64,000 nt of DNA from Flavobacterium aeripolare (lineage in GTDB: Bacteria > Bacteroidota > Bacteroidia > Flavobacteriales > Flavobacteriaceae), in the NCBI RefSeq assembly GCF_013294025.1, contig NZ_JABSNL010000008.1:55460-119459 (forward strand), in the 5' to 3' direction. A model generated the notes under the pieces. It saw nothing but the letters and a program-made list of their open reading frames with translations. It did no database searches and was not told the DNA's origin. A program made the position numbers and the translations under genes. Shown here in pieces: positions 35,678-45,258 of the stretch. Each line of letters opens with the position of its first letter. Positions within the stretch are counted from its first letter, which is position 1.

Positions 35678-36365
35678 ACTTTCAATCATTATACCGGTTT
35701 ATAATGAAGAAAATTCGATCAATATCCTATTAGCACAGCTGCAGCAATTGGTTTCAAATCAAGTAGCATTTGAAATCATTGTTGTTGATGGCGGAAGCAC
35801 CGATGCAACAGTAACTACGGTTCTTAAAAATCCAAGTGTTAAGTTGGTTCAATCATTAAAAGGGAGAGCCAAACAAATGAATACTGGAGCAGAACATGCA
35901 AAGGGAGACGTTTTATACTTCTTACATTCAGACAGCTATCCTCCTCAAAATTTTGATTTAAACATTAAGAACGAAATAATAAAAAACAATAAAGCGGGCT
36001 GTTTCAGGATGAAATTCGATAGCAAACATCCCGTTTTATTATTTTCGCAATGGTTTACAAGAGTCAATCACATGTGCTGTCGTGGAGGCGATCAATCATT
36101 ATTTGTAGAAAAGAAACTCTTTGATACTATCGGACAGTTTAATGAATCACTCCTTATTTATGAGGACAACGATATTGTTAGTAGGCTTTACGCCAAAAAA
36201 CAATTTGTAGTGATTAACAAAACAATCGTAACATCGGCGAGGAAATATTTGCAAATAGGTGTCTGGCGCTTACAATATGTTTTTGCCATGATACATTTAA
36301 AGCATAAACTAGGACACTCTACAGAAAGTATTTTACAGTATTACAACACTAAGATTATACAGTAG
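35670..36365 (+). CDS. TIGR04283-family glycosyltransferase (GT2)
   Basis: A 231-residue GT-A enzyme. LSIIIPVYNEENSINILL and FEIIVVDGGSTDATV form the nucleotide-binding site and YFLHSDSYPP the DxD-like motif. The protein lacks membrane spans for transport, so it is a cytosolic transferase. The TIGR04283 group is named for arsenosugar loci; the donor and acceptor are unknown. Overlap with DUF547 suggests translational coupling. Confidence 0.9.
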   Translation: MNKLSIIIPVYNEENSINILLAQLQQLVSNQVAFEIIVVDGGSTDATVTTVLKNPSVKLVQSLKGRAKQMNTGAEHAKGDVLYFLHSDSYPPQNFDLNIKNEIIKNNKAGCFRMKFDSKHPVLLFSQWFTRVNHMCCRGGDQSLFVEKKLFDTIGQFNESLLIYEDNDIVSRLYAKKQFVVINKTIVTSARKYLQIGVWRLQYVFAMIHLKHKLGHSTESILQYYNTKIIQ

Positions 36366-36367
36366 CT

Positions 36368-36375
36368 TACTTTTG
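36368..36375 (+). promoter_or_regulatory. -7 box upstream of the 267-residue lipoprotein
   Basis: TACTTTTG, 48 bases before the ATG at 36423, directly after the stop of the TIGR04283 gene. It could start a separate transcript inside the cluster. Confidence 0.4.
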
Positions 36376-36422
36376 TATTACAGAAACAAGAAAAAAAACA
36401 AACATTAAATATTATAATTACT

Positions 36423-37226
36423 ATGAAGAAAATTGCCACAACTTTATTACTTGCTGCGTTAGTAGTGACGGGATGTAAATCAAATGAGGAAAAAGAAGCT
36501 ACTCCTGCTGAAACAACTCCAACAGAAAATACTGTAGAGCAAAATACATTTGCAGTTGCTATGGAGAAAGCACACCAAAAAGATAAGTTTTCTGCAAACG
36601 AGGCAGTTCAATTTGATATCCAAATCATGTTTGGCGGTAAAGAAAGAATGAACGCCACTTTTACAACATTGACAAATTCTACTCAAAGTGTAATTGAATA
36701 TAAAGATGGTTCAAAAATAGTAATCAATAACGATAAGGTTGCCTACTCTCCTACTATAGCAAATGAAGATGCAGTGCGTTTTGATGCGTACACATGGAAT
36801 TACTTTTTCTTGTTTCCATATAAAGTAAACGATCCAGGAACGATCTGGACTGCTTATGATAATAAAGAAGCTGACAGTGCTAATTATTTAACTGAAAAAT
36901 TGACTTTTAAATCAGGTACTGGAGATGCTCCAGACGACTGGTATGTTGTATATGCTGATAAAAAAACAAATTTACTTGAGAAAGCGGCTTACATAGTAAC
37001 GATAATGGGTGGTAAAGAAGCAGCAGAAAAAAATCCTCATGCTATAAAATACATGGATTATAAAGAAGTAGATGGAGTGCCTATTGCTACTAAATGGATC
37101 TTTACAGGATGGAAAGAAGGAACAGGTCTTACAGATCAATTAGGTGAAGCAACATTATCTAACATTCACTTTGTAAAAGTAAATGAAGATACTTTTAAAA
37201 TAGGAGAAGATTTTAAAACGAAGTAA
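36423..37226 (+). CDS. Lipoprotein, DUF6503-like
   Basis: A 267-residue protein with lipobox VVTGC (Cys18) and a Glu/Thr-rich linker (about 20-45). The body is beta-rich and resembles LolA/LppX-like lipid-binding lipoproteins: FDIQIMFGGKERMNATFTTL, then MDYKEVDGVPIATKWIFTGW. I recall the DUF6503 label for such proteins; not verified. It has its own promoter box and a hairpin after the stop. Confidence 0.78.
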   Translation: MKKIATTLLLAALVVTGCKSNEEKEATPAETTPTENTVEQNTFAVAMEKAHQKDKFSANEAVQFDIQIMFGGKERMNATFTTLTNSTQSVIEYKDGSKIVINNDKVAYSPTIANEDAVRFDAYTWNYFFLFPYKVNDPGTIWTAYDNKEADSANYLTEKLTFKSGTGDAPDDWYVVYADKKTNLLEKAAYIVTIMGGKEAAEKNPHAIKYMDYKEVDGVPIATKWIFTGWKEGTGLTDQLGEATLSNIHFVKVNEDTFKIGEDFKTK

Positions 37227-37258
37227 GCATTATTTACGTAAGTACTCATGATTAGTCT

Positions 37259-37283
37259 AATCCCAATCATTGCGATTGGGATT
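37259..37283 (+). terminator. Terminator-like hairpin
   Basis: AATCCCAATC (37259-37268), loop ATTGC, GATTGGGATT (37274-37283). A perfect 10-bp stem without a long T-run, 32 bases after the lipoprotein stop. Confidence 0.55.
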
Positions 37284-37306
37284 TATTAACGCATTTTTTT
37301 TTATCT

Positions 37307-38602
37307 ATGGAAAACATTGTCATAATTGGAAACGGAATCGCTGGTGTTACTTTAGCGCGCCACATTCGAAAAAGGTCTGATGCTAAAATAACGATCATTT
37401 CTACTGAAACGAAATACTTTTTTTCGAGAACAGCATTAATGTACGTTTTCATGGGACACATGAAGTTTGAACACATGCAACCATATGAGAATGATTTCTG
37501 GAAAAAAAACAATATCGACCTGCTTGAGGGCATGGTTACAGAAGTAATCACCAATCAAAAGCAATTACTACTTGCTGATCAAAGTAAGATTAGCTACGAT
37601 AAATTAGTTATCGCTACGGGCTCAAAACCCAACAAATATGGTTGGCCTGGACAGGAATTAGAAGGCGTTACCGGACTCTACCATAAGCAAGATCTTGAAG
37701 CTCTTGAAAAATGGGCTCCAACAACAAAAAGAGCCGTTATTGTAGGCGGTGGATTAATAGGAATTGAACTTGCCGAAATGTTGCGTTCTCGCAATATTGC
37801 TGTCACTTTTCTAGTGCGTGAAAAAAGTTTCTGGAGTGGTGTTTTGCCTTCCGGCGAAAGCGCCATGATTAACAGACATATTTTAGAACATCACATAGAT
37901 TTGAGACTTGATACAAATATGGTCGAAATCTTATCTGATGCCAACGGTCACGTACGAGCGGTAGTCACTGATAAAGGAGAAACTATCGATTGCCAAATCG
38001 TGGGTTTAACAGCCGGAGTATCACCTAATGTTGATTTCTTAAAAGGTTCTGACATTGAACTAGGCCGAGGAGTCAAGGTAAATCGTTTTCTAGAAACAAA
38101 CGTCAAAGATGTTTACGCTATAGGTGATTGTGCTGAGCAGCATGAAGGAATCGATTTAAGACGCCCTATTGAAGCAGTGTGGTATACTGGGAGAATGATG
38201 GGAGAAGTGCTAGCACAAACCCTAACAGGAAACCCCATGAAATACAGCCCGGGACACTGGTTTAACTCCGCTAAATTTTTAGATATCGAATACCAAACTT
38301 ATGGGTGGGTTTGGGCACAACCAAAAGAAGATGAATATCATTTTTATTGGGAACATTCAAAAGGTAAAAAAGCAATCAGAATTGCTTTTCATAAGCAAAC
38401 ACGTGAATTTTTAGGAATCAACACCTTTGGAATTCGTATGAGACATGAATTTTTTGACAAAGTCCTGACTAATAAAGAATCGGTTGATTATGTGGTGAAA
38501 CATTTGGCTCAAGCCAACTTTGATCCAGAATTTTTCAAAAACTACAACAAAGAAATACAACAGCAGTTTACAACTGAATTCACTGGACTAAAAACTTCAT
38601 AA
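37307..38602 (+). CDS. FAD/NAD(P)-dependent pyridine nucleotide-disulfide-type oxidoreductase
   Basis: A 431-residue flavoenzyme. The FAD site is GNGIAGVTLARHI (residue ~6) and the NAD(P) site is GGGLIGIELAEML (residue ~148); VYAIGDCAE is the second FAD motif. No redox CxxxxC pair follows the first site, so it belongs with the ferredoxin- or nitrite-reductase-like group. An Fe-S membrane protein begins one base later, so the two may form an electron-transfer pair. Confidence 0.88.
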   Translation: MENIVIIGNGIAGVTLARHIRKRSDAKITIISTETKYFFSRTALMYVFMGHMKFEHMQPYENDFWKKNNIDLLEGMVTEVITNQKQLLLADQSKISYDKLVIATGSKPNKYGWPGQELEGVTGLYHKQDLEALEKWAPTTKRAVIVGGGLIGIELAEMLRSRNIAVTFLVREKSFWSGVLPSGESAMINRHILEHHIDLRLDTNMVEILSDANGHVRAVVTDKGETIDCQIVGLTAGVSPNVDFLKGSDIELGRGVKVNRFLETNVKDVYAIGDCAEQHEGIDLRRPIEAVWYTGRMMGEVLAQTLTGNPMKYSPGHWFNSAKFLDIEYQTYGWVWAQPKEDEYHFYWEHSKGKKAIRIAFHKQTREFLGINTFGIRMRHEFFDKVLTNKESVDYVVKHLAQANFDPEFFKNYNKEIQQQFTTEFTGLKTS

Positions 38603-38603
38603 A

Positions 38604-40196
38604 ATGAGTAAATCTATAGAAAACATATCGGTAGCATCGCATGATAATAATGTATTAGATGGTATTCAAAAAACAGGGATTTCTTTAGGTCTAATTGGCC
38701 TATTTATCATGGCGCTTGCGCTTTTTAACGTCAACTTTCCAAACAAAGGAATTTGGCTAACAGCTTCTATCGTTGCTATTTTTGGAGGTATTGTGCTTTA
38801 CGCAAACAGAACCTACTTAAATAAACCTGAAGGAATTAAAAATGACGGAATCTGGCACAGTTCGTTAACTAATAAAGGAACGCTTGCATGGATGGTAGGG
38901 ATACTACTTACCTCTTTTTATGTGGTTCTGTATTGGTTCCCTAAATATTTAGGACTTAATCCTGACGGTGGTGCAAATACAGGTATCGTATCCTTTTTTG
39001 ACCCTTTGAGCTTACTATTAAATGGTAAACCTGCCAGCCAATGGTTTGTTTATGGTTCTCTATACACTATTGCAATTTTAGGATTAGGATATAAATTCAT
39101 CTTGAAATACCGCCATAATAAGTACCAGTTAGTGCGTACATTATCAGTAATGTTTTTTCAATTAGGATTTGCATTTTTGATTCCAGAAATATTAGAAAAA
39201 TTAAATCCTGACAAAGCTTATTTTGCAAAGGACTTAAAAAATATGTGGCCCTTGAACTACTACTTCTTTAATGATTGGCATTTAAAAGCGATGATAGAAG
39301 GTGGTAATTTAGGAATGTTTATGCTACTGTTTGGTATTGCAATGATTTTTGTTATCTCTCCTATCCTTACTTATTTCTACGGAAAAAGATGGTACTGCTC
39401 ATGGGTTTGTGGTTGCGGTGGTCTTGCTGAAACTGCCGGTGATAGCTTTAGACATTTGTCTAGCAAATCAACAGTTTCTTGGAAAATAGAAAGATGGATG
39501 ATTCACTCTGTTCTTGTGTTCTCCTTTGTAATGACTATTGCAGTGATCTTTACTTTTTTAAGTAATAATCCTGAAATGAGCTTTATCACTAGAGATCAGT
39601 TCATAGGTGGAATTGTTATTTTCTTAACTGTTTTTACAACCGCCTTATACTTGTTTAAAAGAAAAGATATGGATACTGATGCCGTATTTACTATGCTAAC
39701 ATTAGTTGCTATCATTATTCTTTCTTTGTTAATGAACTACTTCTCAGGAAATCAAAACATCTTTTTTATTGATAGCAATTCATTGAGAGAATGGTACGGT
39801 TTTGCAATTGGTGCTGCTTTTAGTGGTGTTATTGGAGTAGGGTTCTACCCTATTTTAGGAAATAGAGTTTGGTGCCGTTTTGGTTGTCCTATGGCTGCCA
39901 TTTTAGGACTGCAACAACGACTACTTTCTAAATTTAGAATTACTACTAATGGAGGGCAATGTATTTCTTGTGGTAACTGTTCTACTTTTTGCGAAATGGG
40001 TATTGACGTACGTAGCTACGCTCAAAAAGGAGAAAACATTGTACGTTCCTCATGTGTAGGTTGCGGAGTTTGTTCTGCAGTTTGTCCAAGAGGGGTGCTT
40101 AAATTAGAAAACGATTCTCCAGGAGGACGTATCAATTCTAATGATATCCTTTTAGGGAACGACGTAGATCTAATGGATTATGTGAATCAAAAATAA
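38604..40196 (+). CDS. Membrane 4Fe-4S ferredoxin-type protein (NapH/CcoG-like)
   Basis: A 530-residue integral membrane protein with about ten spans. Cysteine pairs WYCSWVCGCGG and WCRFGCPMA occur at membrane borders as in NapH/RdxA proteins. Two C-terminal 4Fe-4S sites follow: CISCGNCSTFC and CVGCGVCSAVCP. It should carry electrons between the quinone pool or a flavoprotein and a partner; the preceding FAD oxidoreductase gene is one base away. Co-occurrence with the glycosyltransferases points to a reductive step in the same pathway. Confidence 0.88.
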   Translation: MSKSIENISVASHDNNVLDGIQKTGISLGLIGLFIMALALFNVNFPNKGIWLTASIVAIFGGIVLYANRTYLNKPEGIKNDGIWHSSLTNKGTLAWMVGILLTSFYVVLYWFPKYLGLNPDGGANTGIVSFFDPLSLLLNGKPASQWFVYGSLYTIAILGLGYKFILKYRHNKYQLVRTLSVMFFQLGFAFLIPEILEKLNPDKAYFAKDLKNMWPLNYYFFNDWHLKAMIEGGNLGMFMLLFGIAMIFVISPILTYFYGKRWYCSWVCGCGGLAETAGDSFRHLSSKSTVSWKIERWMIHSVLVFSFVMTIAVIFTFLSNNPEMSFITRDQFIGGIVIFLTVFTTALYLFKRKDMDTDAVFTMLTLVAIIILSLLMNYFSGNQNIFFIDSNSLREWYGFAIGAAFSGVIGVGFYPILGNRVWCRFGCPMAAILGLQQRLLSKFRITTNGGQCISCGNCSTFCEMGIDVRSYAQKGENIVRSSCVGCGVCSAVCPRGVLKLENDSPGGRINSNDILLGNDVDLMDYVNQK

Positions 40197-40216
40197 TCAC
40201 CTTTTATAAAATCATA

Positions 40217-40260
40217 AATTGCTGTAAATAAATAGTCTTGTACTGCTATCTACAGCAATT
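40217..40260. other. Inverted repeat with wide loop
   Basis: AATTGCTGTA (40217-40226) and TACAGCAATT (40251-40260) are exact reverse complements with a 24-base loop and no T-run. It may be an attenuator-like or protein-binding structure between the Fe-S gene and the MORN gene. Confidence 0.4.
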
Positions 40261-40280
40261 ATTTCAAAACCGAAATCAAA

Positions 40281-40673
40281 ATGTTTAAATCACTACTTAT
40301 CTTGAGCCTATTTTCTGTCATGAACATGACGGCACAAAAGGTATATGTAAAAAACTATTTTGATAATCAAAAAATGAAATCAGAAGGCTGGTCTGTAGCA
40401 AATCAAAAAACAGATTACTGGTATTATTATTATGATAATGGCAAGAAAAAAGAAGAAGGACATTTTGATGCCAATAAAAAAGTAGACTGGTGGCTCTTTT
40501 ATGATGAAAAAGGCGTAACATTGAAAAAAGCCGAATTTAAAAACAATGTCCTTAACGGACTATGCTTATTATACAAAAACGGTAATTTAGTAAAAGCAGA
40601 ACGTTACAAAGCGGGAGTGAAAACAAATGAATGGACCTCTCTCTCAGATTATAAAAAAGATAACACGCTATAA
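40281..40673 (+). CDS. Small exported MORN/YwqK-repeat protein
   Basis: A 130-residue protein with an N-terminal signal (MFKSLLILSLFSVMNMTA/QK) and three YwqK-type repeats, for instance YYYYDNGKKKEEGHFDANKK and FKNNVLNGLCLLYKNGN. The same repeat type builds the 730-residue protein at 12085-14277. Seven bases separate it from the GT2 gene, so it is part of the cluster transcript. Confidence 0.8.
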   Translation: MFKSLLILSLFSVMNMTAQKVYVKNYFDNQKMKSEGWSVANQKTDYWYYYYDNGKKKEEGHFDANKKVDWWLFYDEKGVTLKKAEFKNNVLNGLCLLYKNGNLVKAERYKAGVKTNEWTSLSDYKKDNTL

Positions 40674-40679
40674 AAGATA

Positions 40680-41369
40680 ATGAATACTATTAAAGTCATA
40701 ATACCTGCATACAATGAGGAGAAGGCAATAGCAAATGTCATCAAAGACATCCCCTGTTATGTAGACGAAGTCATTGTAATTAGCAACAATTCTACTGATA
40801 ATACGGTAGCAGTAGCCCAAAGCGCTGGAGCCACTGTACTTACAGAAAACAAAAAAGGATATGGATATGCTTGTTTAAAAGGGTTAGATTATATTTCTAA
40901 ATTGCCTAATAAACCAGATATTATAGTATTTTTGGACGGTGATTACTCAGATTATCCTGAGGAGTTAACAAAAATTGTAGCACCTATAATCACAGATGGA
41001 ATTGATCTTGTAATTGGTGCTAGAGCTGCAAATCTTAGAGAAAAAAATTCTATGACACCGCAGCAAGTTTTTGGTAATTGGCTAGCAACATTTTTGATGA
41101 AAGTTTTTTTTGGTGCTACCTTTACAGATTTAGGTCCGTTTAGAGCCATAAAATACGATAAATTAGTCGCCCTTAATATGGAAGACAAAACATACGGATG
41201 GACGGTAGAAATGCAGTTAAAAGCATTAAAACAAAAATTCTCTTATGTCGAAATCCCGGTTCGTTATAAAAACCGAATTGGTGTTTCAAAAATTTCTGGA
41301 ACTGTAAAAGGTACTTTTATGGCCGGAATAAAAATTATAGGTTGGATTTTTAAATACACCTTTAAATAA
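40680..41369 (+). CDS. Glycosyltransferase family 2, dolichyl-phosphate sugar synthase-like
   Basis: A 229-residue GT2 enzyme resembling Dpm1/DPG-synthase-like proteins: VIIPAYNEEKAIANVI, VISNNSTDNTVAVAQSAGA, FLDGDYSDYPEEL (DxD) and GWTVEMQLKALK, where TVE is the typical catalytic-loop motif. It probably moves a sugar from a nucleotide donor to a polyprenyl phosphate, giving a lipid-linked sugar. A membrane mannosyltransferase-like protein at 42879 could then use such a donor. Confidence 0.9.
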   Translation: MNTIKVIIPAYNEEKAIANVIKDIPCYVDEVIVISNNSTDNTVAVAQSAGATVLTENKKGYGYACLKGLDYISKLPNKPDIIVFLDGDYSDYPEELTKIVAPIITDGIDLVIGARAANLREKNSMTPQQVFGNWLATFLMKVFFGATFTDLGPFRAIKYDKLVALNMEDKTYGWTVEMQLKALKQKFSYVEIPVRYKNRIGVSKISGTVKGTFMAGIKIIGWIFKYTFK

Positions 41370-41397
41370 CAATCTAAAATAGTTACACTATACCATC

Positions 41398-42879
41398 ATG
41401 CTACAGCTTTCTTACTTCATCGTAATTCTATACTCGGTTTCCATTTTACTTGTCTTTTTTTACAGTCTTGCCCAATTTAATTTATTACTTAATTATTTAA
41501 AGAGTAAAAAAATTAAAGATCAATCGGTACAATTTGACTTTTCAAAAGTTGAAGAGATACCGTATGTAACCATACAGCTTCCTATTTTTAATGAAAAATA
41601 TGTAATTGAGCGCTTGTTAACGACAATTGCTCAACTGGAATACCCTAGAGAGAAATTAGAGATCCAAGTATTAGACGACAGTACTGATGATAGCGTTATT
41701 GATACCGCATCGCTTATTGAGAAGATAGCCGCCACTGGTATCGACATTAAACAAATAAAAAGAACAAAAAGAGCTGGTTATAAAGCGGGTGCTTTAAAGG
41801 AAGGATTAGTTAACGCCAAAGGTGAGTTTATAGTGATCTTTGACGCTGACTTCGTTCCTCAAAAAGACTGGTTGTACAAAACAATTCCGTATTTTAAGGA
41901 TCCAAAAATAGGTGTTGTACAAACACGCTGGGGCCACTTGAATCGTGACTATTCGATCTTGACAAAAATACAAGCTTTTGCGCTTGACGCCCATTTTACT
42001 TTAGAGCAAGTAGGTCGTAACTCTAAATCTCACTTCATTAATTTCAATGGTACAGCTGGTGTGTGGCGCAAGCAATGCATTATCGATGCCGGAAACTGGG
42101 AAAGCGATACCTTAACTGAGGATCTTGACTTAAGCTACCGTGCACAGTTGAAAAACTGGAAATTTAAATACCTAGAACAAGTAGAAACTCCTGCCGAACT
42201 TCCGGCAATTATAAGTGCCGCACGTTCACAACAATTTAGATGGAATAAAGGCGGTGCTGAAAATTTTAGTAAAAATGCTATTCGATTAGTACAGTCAGAA
42301 AACACATGCTTTAAAACTAAAGTACATGGTGTATTGCATTTATTGAATAGTACGATGTTTCTAGCTGTTTTTATGATGGCGATATTAAGTGTTCCTGTTC
42401 TATACATTAAAAATAGATATGTACAGTTTGACGCAATCTTTGATATTTTAGTCTTTTTTGTAATTAGTTCGTTATTATTTTTCATCAGCTACTGGGTGAC
42501 TTTCAAAAATTTACACGGTGGCGGATTCAAAAATTTTCTACGTTATACTAGCATGTTTATGACCTTTTACACAATCGTGATGGGATTTTCATTTCACAAT
42601 ACAATTGCTGTATTAGAGGGATTGTGGGGTAAGAAAAGTGAATTTATTCGAACACCTAAATTAAATATAGAAGGACTTAAGGACAAATGGAAACAAAACA
42701 CCTACTTGTCTAAAAAGATTTCTAAAAACATCTTTATCGAAGGGGGCTTAATTTTCTACTTCATTTTTGGAATCTACAGTGCGGTAATCTTAAACGATTA
42801 CAGCATCATCGCTTTACACCTGATGCTAGTTACCGGTTATACATTTGTATTTGTAAAATCAATAACCGACAATAACTAG
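41398..42879 (+). CDS. Membrane glycosyltransferase, GT2 cellulose-synthase-like
   Basis: A 493-residue processive-type GT2. An N-terminal membrane span (about 1-25) precedes the GT-A domain with [35 protein letters not shown] (D,DxD), TEDLDLSYR (TED) and QQFRWNKGG (QxxRW). Three or four spans follow. It may make a beta-linked polysaccharide or add a sugar to a membrane acceptor. Its final codon and the next start overlap by one base. Confidence 0.92.
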   Translation: MLQLSYFIVILYSVSILLVFFYSLAQFNLLLNYLKSKKIKDQSVQFDFSKVEEIPYVTIQLPIFNEKYVIERLLTTIAQLEYPREKLEIQVLDDSTDDSVIDTASLIEKIAATGIDIKQIKRTKRAGYKAGALKEGLVNAKGEFIVIFDADFVPQKDWLYKTIPYFKDPKIGVVQTRWGHLNRDYSILTKIQAFALDAHFTLEQVGRNSKSHFINFNGTAGVWRKQCIIDAGNWESDTLTEDLDLSYRAQLKNWKFKYLEQVETPAELPAIISAARSQQFRWNKGGAENFSKNAIRLVQSENTCFKTKVHGVLHLLNSTMFLAVFMMAILSVPVLYIKNRYVQFDAIFDILVFFVISSLLFFISYWVTFKNLHGGGFKNFLRYTSMFMTFYTIVMGFSFHNTIAVLEGLWGKKSEFIRTPKLNIEGLKDKWKQNTYLSKKISKNIFIEGGLIFYFIFGIYSAVILNDYSIIALHLMLVTGYTFVFVKSITDNN

Positions 42880-44225
42880 TGGAAATTGGTGTATTAAACA
42901 CATATAAGTCCTACTTTTTATTAGTGATAAGCTTGCTTACTTATGGATACATAGGTTACGTGTTAGAGCGACAAGAATTTTTAAAATTGACGATTAGCTT
43001 TACTTTTTTGTTCGCTTTAGTGTACCAAATCATTAAACTTCAAAAAGACAATTTAAAGTTCTTACTAGTAGCAGCGATTCTATTTAGAGTTGTTTTCATA
43101 GGAGTATTACCTAATTTATCTCAGGATTATTTTAGATTTATTTGGGATGGTAGATTGTTGTTGCAAGGCATGAACCCCTACTTGTATTTGCCTAATGATT
43201 TGATGCAACAAACAAGCTTCAATATCGCAAATGCGCAAGAACTGTTTGATGGAATGGGTAATTTAAGCGCTAGTCATTACTCTAACTATCCTCCTGTTAA
43301 TCAATTATTGTTTGCCTTAGCTTCGATATTAGGGAGTGATACGATTATCCCATCAGTGGTGATTTTGAGAATTATCATCATTATAGCTGATCTAGGAACA
43401 CTTTATTTTGGAAGCAAATTATTAACTGCAGTTGGTAAAGAAAAGTACATGATTTTCTGGTACATTTTGAATCCATTAGTTATTATCGAAGGGGTTTCAA
43501 ATCTACATTTTGAGAGTGTGATGTTGTTCTTCTTTATTTGGAGCATGTACTTATTGCATCAAGATAAATGGAAAACTGCAGCGGTAGTATTAGCGCTGTC
43601 AATTTCTACAAAACTATTACCCCTACTCCTATTGCCTTTGTATCTACAGAAACTAGGATTTAAAAAATCGGTTGCTTTTTACAGTATCGTTATTGCTACA
43701 AATGTTGGGTTATTTCTACCGTTCTTATCCCAAGAACTAATTACCAATTATACCGAAACAATAGGGCTCTGGTTTACAAATTTTGAATTTAATGCTAGCT
43801 TTTACTACATAGTTAGGGCGGTAGGAATCTGGATCACAGGTTACAATACAATTCACACTACGGGAAAATACATGCCTGTTTTAATGATATTATTTATACT
43901 ATATTATGCTTTTAAAAAAAGAGATTCTTCTACTTTGAGCTTATTTAATGTGATGCTAATTGTTTTAACGGTCTACTTTTTTAGTTCGACAACGGTGCAT
44001 CCATGGTATGTTATGAATCTAATCTTGATAGGCGTTTTCACAAAGTATAAGTACCAACTCATATGGAGTTTGACAATAATTTTAAGCTATAGCGCTTACG
44101 CGAAAGCAACGTTTGAAGAGAACCTTTGGTTAATCGCAATTGAGTATTGTCTCGTGCTAGGGTTTATAATTTATGAAAAAAGTGGCTTTTTGCAATCTGA
44201 AAAAAGAGTATATTTGGACCAATAA
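42879..44225 (+). CDS. Multi-span glycosyltransferase (GT87-like, mannosyltransferase type)
   Basis: A 448-residue protein with about eleven membrane spans. The acidic loop [20 protein letters not shown] after the first spans is the typical Asp-containing site of GT-C enzymes that use polyprenyl-phosphate sugars. The start is GTG at 42879, which shares a base with the stop of the preceding GT2. It would act on the outer face of the inner membrane. A lipid-linked donor from the GT2 gene at 40680 is plausible. Confidence 0.85.
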   Translation: MEIGVLNTYKSYFLLVISLLTYGYIGYVLERQEFLKLTISFTFLFALVYQIIKLQKDNLKFLLVAAILFRVVFIGVLPNLSQDYFRFIWDGRLLLQGMNPYLYLPNDLMQQTSFNIANAQELFDGMGNLSASHYSNYPPVNQLLFALASILGSDTIIPSVVILRIIIIIADLGTLYFGSKLLTAVGKEKYMIFWYILNPLVIIEGVSNLHFESVMLFFFIWSMYLLHQDKWKTAAVVLALSISTKLLPLLLLPLYLQKLGFKKSVAFYSIVIATNVGLFLPFLSQELITNYTETIGLWFTNFEFNASFYYIVRAVGIWITGYNTIHTTGKYMPVLMILFILYYAFKKRDSSTLSLFNVMLIVLTVYFFSSTTVHPWYVMNLILIGVFTKYKYQLIWSLTIILSYSAYAKATFEENLWLIAIEYCLVLGFIIYEKSGFLQSEKRVYLDQ

Positions 44226-44247
44226 AAGAAACTGACATCTCTAATTT

Positions 44248-44829
44248 ATGGTCGATAACAAACAAAAAGAAACAACTATTTTAGAAAATTGGGTTAGCCA
44301 GTTTAGTGACGAAATGTTTTCTTGGGCCTTTCATAAAACTTCGTCTAAAGAGACTGCAGAAGATTTAGTGCAAGAAACTTTTCTAGCTGCATTTCATAAA
44401 ATTGCTTCTTTTGAGGGAAAAAGCCAACCTAAAACTTGGTTATTTTCGATACTAAATAATAAAATTATTGACTATTATAGGATAGCTGCTAGAACGACAA
44501 AGAAAAACTTCAGCATTACTGAGGATAGCGGTTTCCAACTATCAAATGACATTTTTACTGAAGATGGCTGTTGGAAAAACACTGATATTAATCCACTGTG
44601 GAATCAGGACGAAGAGTTACTAGACAATGCCGATTTTAATCTTATTTTACAACAATGTATGGAAGAATTACCACCTAAGTGGAACCTCGCCATAACTTCA
44701 AAATATTTGTCAGAAAAAAATACCGATCAAATTTGTAAGGATTTAGAAATGACAACGTCTAATTATTGGCAAGTGACACATCGTGCTAAATTACTGATGA
44801 AGAAGTGCCTAGAAAAAAAATGGATTTAA
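44248..44829 (+). CDS. RNA polymerase sigma-70 factor, TIGR02943-like (ECF)
   Basis: A 193-residue ECF sigma factor. Region 2 is KETAEDLVQETFLAAF with FEGKSQPKTWLFSILNN after it; region 4 is MEELPPKWNLAITSKYL and the helix-turn-helix DLEMTTSNYWQVTHRAK. The insert between regions 2 and 4 is long, as in TIGR02943. The next gene encodes a zinc-binding small protein, probably its anti-sigma factor. It likely controls part of the surrounding cluster. Confidence 0.9.
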   Translation: MVDNKQKETTILENWVSQFSDEMFSWAFHKTSSKETAEDLVQETFLAAFHKIASFEGKSQPKTWLFSILNNKIIDYYRIAARTTKKNFSITEDSGFQLSNDIFTEDGCWKNTDINPLWNQDEELLDNADFNLILQQCMEELPPKWNLAITSKYLSEKNTDQICKDLEMTTSNYWQVTHRAKLLMKKCLEKKWI

Positions 44830-44863
44830 TAACATTTGAATTGTAAATAACATGCGTTTTATA

Positions 44864-45124
44864 ATGAAAAAATTATTGAATAGTTGTCAAAAATCAACTG
44901 AATTAATTGATAAACAACTATCTACCGCATTAACTGCTACCGAAAAACTGCAATTAAATGCACACAAAGCGTTGTGCACTACTTGTTCTGCTTATGCAAA
45001 ACAATCGAAACTGTTAGATGCAGCATTTTCAAGAATGTTTTTGAAAAAAAATGTCGCTAGCAAAAAAATGGATGCTGATAAAAAGCAAAAAATTGTTAAT
45101 GCCATTAAAGAAGTACAACCTTAA
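44864..45124 (+). CDS. Small zinc-finger (ZAS-like) protein, putative anti-sigma factor
   Basis: An 86-residue cytosolic protein when started at 44864 (the in-frame ATG at 44852 adds four residues). HKALCTTC is the H-x3-C-x2-C motif of zinc anti-sigma factors, and NSCQKSTELIDKQLS-like helix precedes it. It starts 34 bases after the sigma gene. There is no membrane span, so it would be a soluble anti-sigma that may sense thiols or metals, including arsenite. This role is inferred. Confidence 0.78.
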   Translation: MKKLLNSCQKSTELIDKQLSTALTATEKLQLNAHKALCTTCSAYAKQSKLLDAAFSRMFLKKNVASKKMDADKKQKIVNAIKEVQP

Positions 45125-45160
45125 TTAATCCCTGATATTTTCATGAGATTACAACATATA

Positions 45161-45199
45161 AAAAGCCAATAAAGTCATTCTTTATTGGCTTTTTTTCAT
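45161..45199 (+). terminator. Rho-independent terminator after the anti-sigma gene
   Basis: AAAAGCCAATAAAG (45161-45174), loop TCATT, CTTTATTGGCTTTT (45180-45193) and more T. It is a perfect 14-bp stem with A/T flanks and may act on both strands. Confidence 0.85.
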
Positions 45200-45258
45200 T
45201 GCAAGAGTCAGGAATCCTCTGAACAACTGTCTATACCTACACTAAAAGATAACACAAC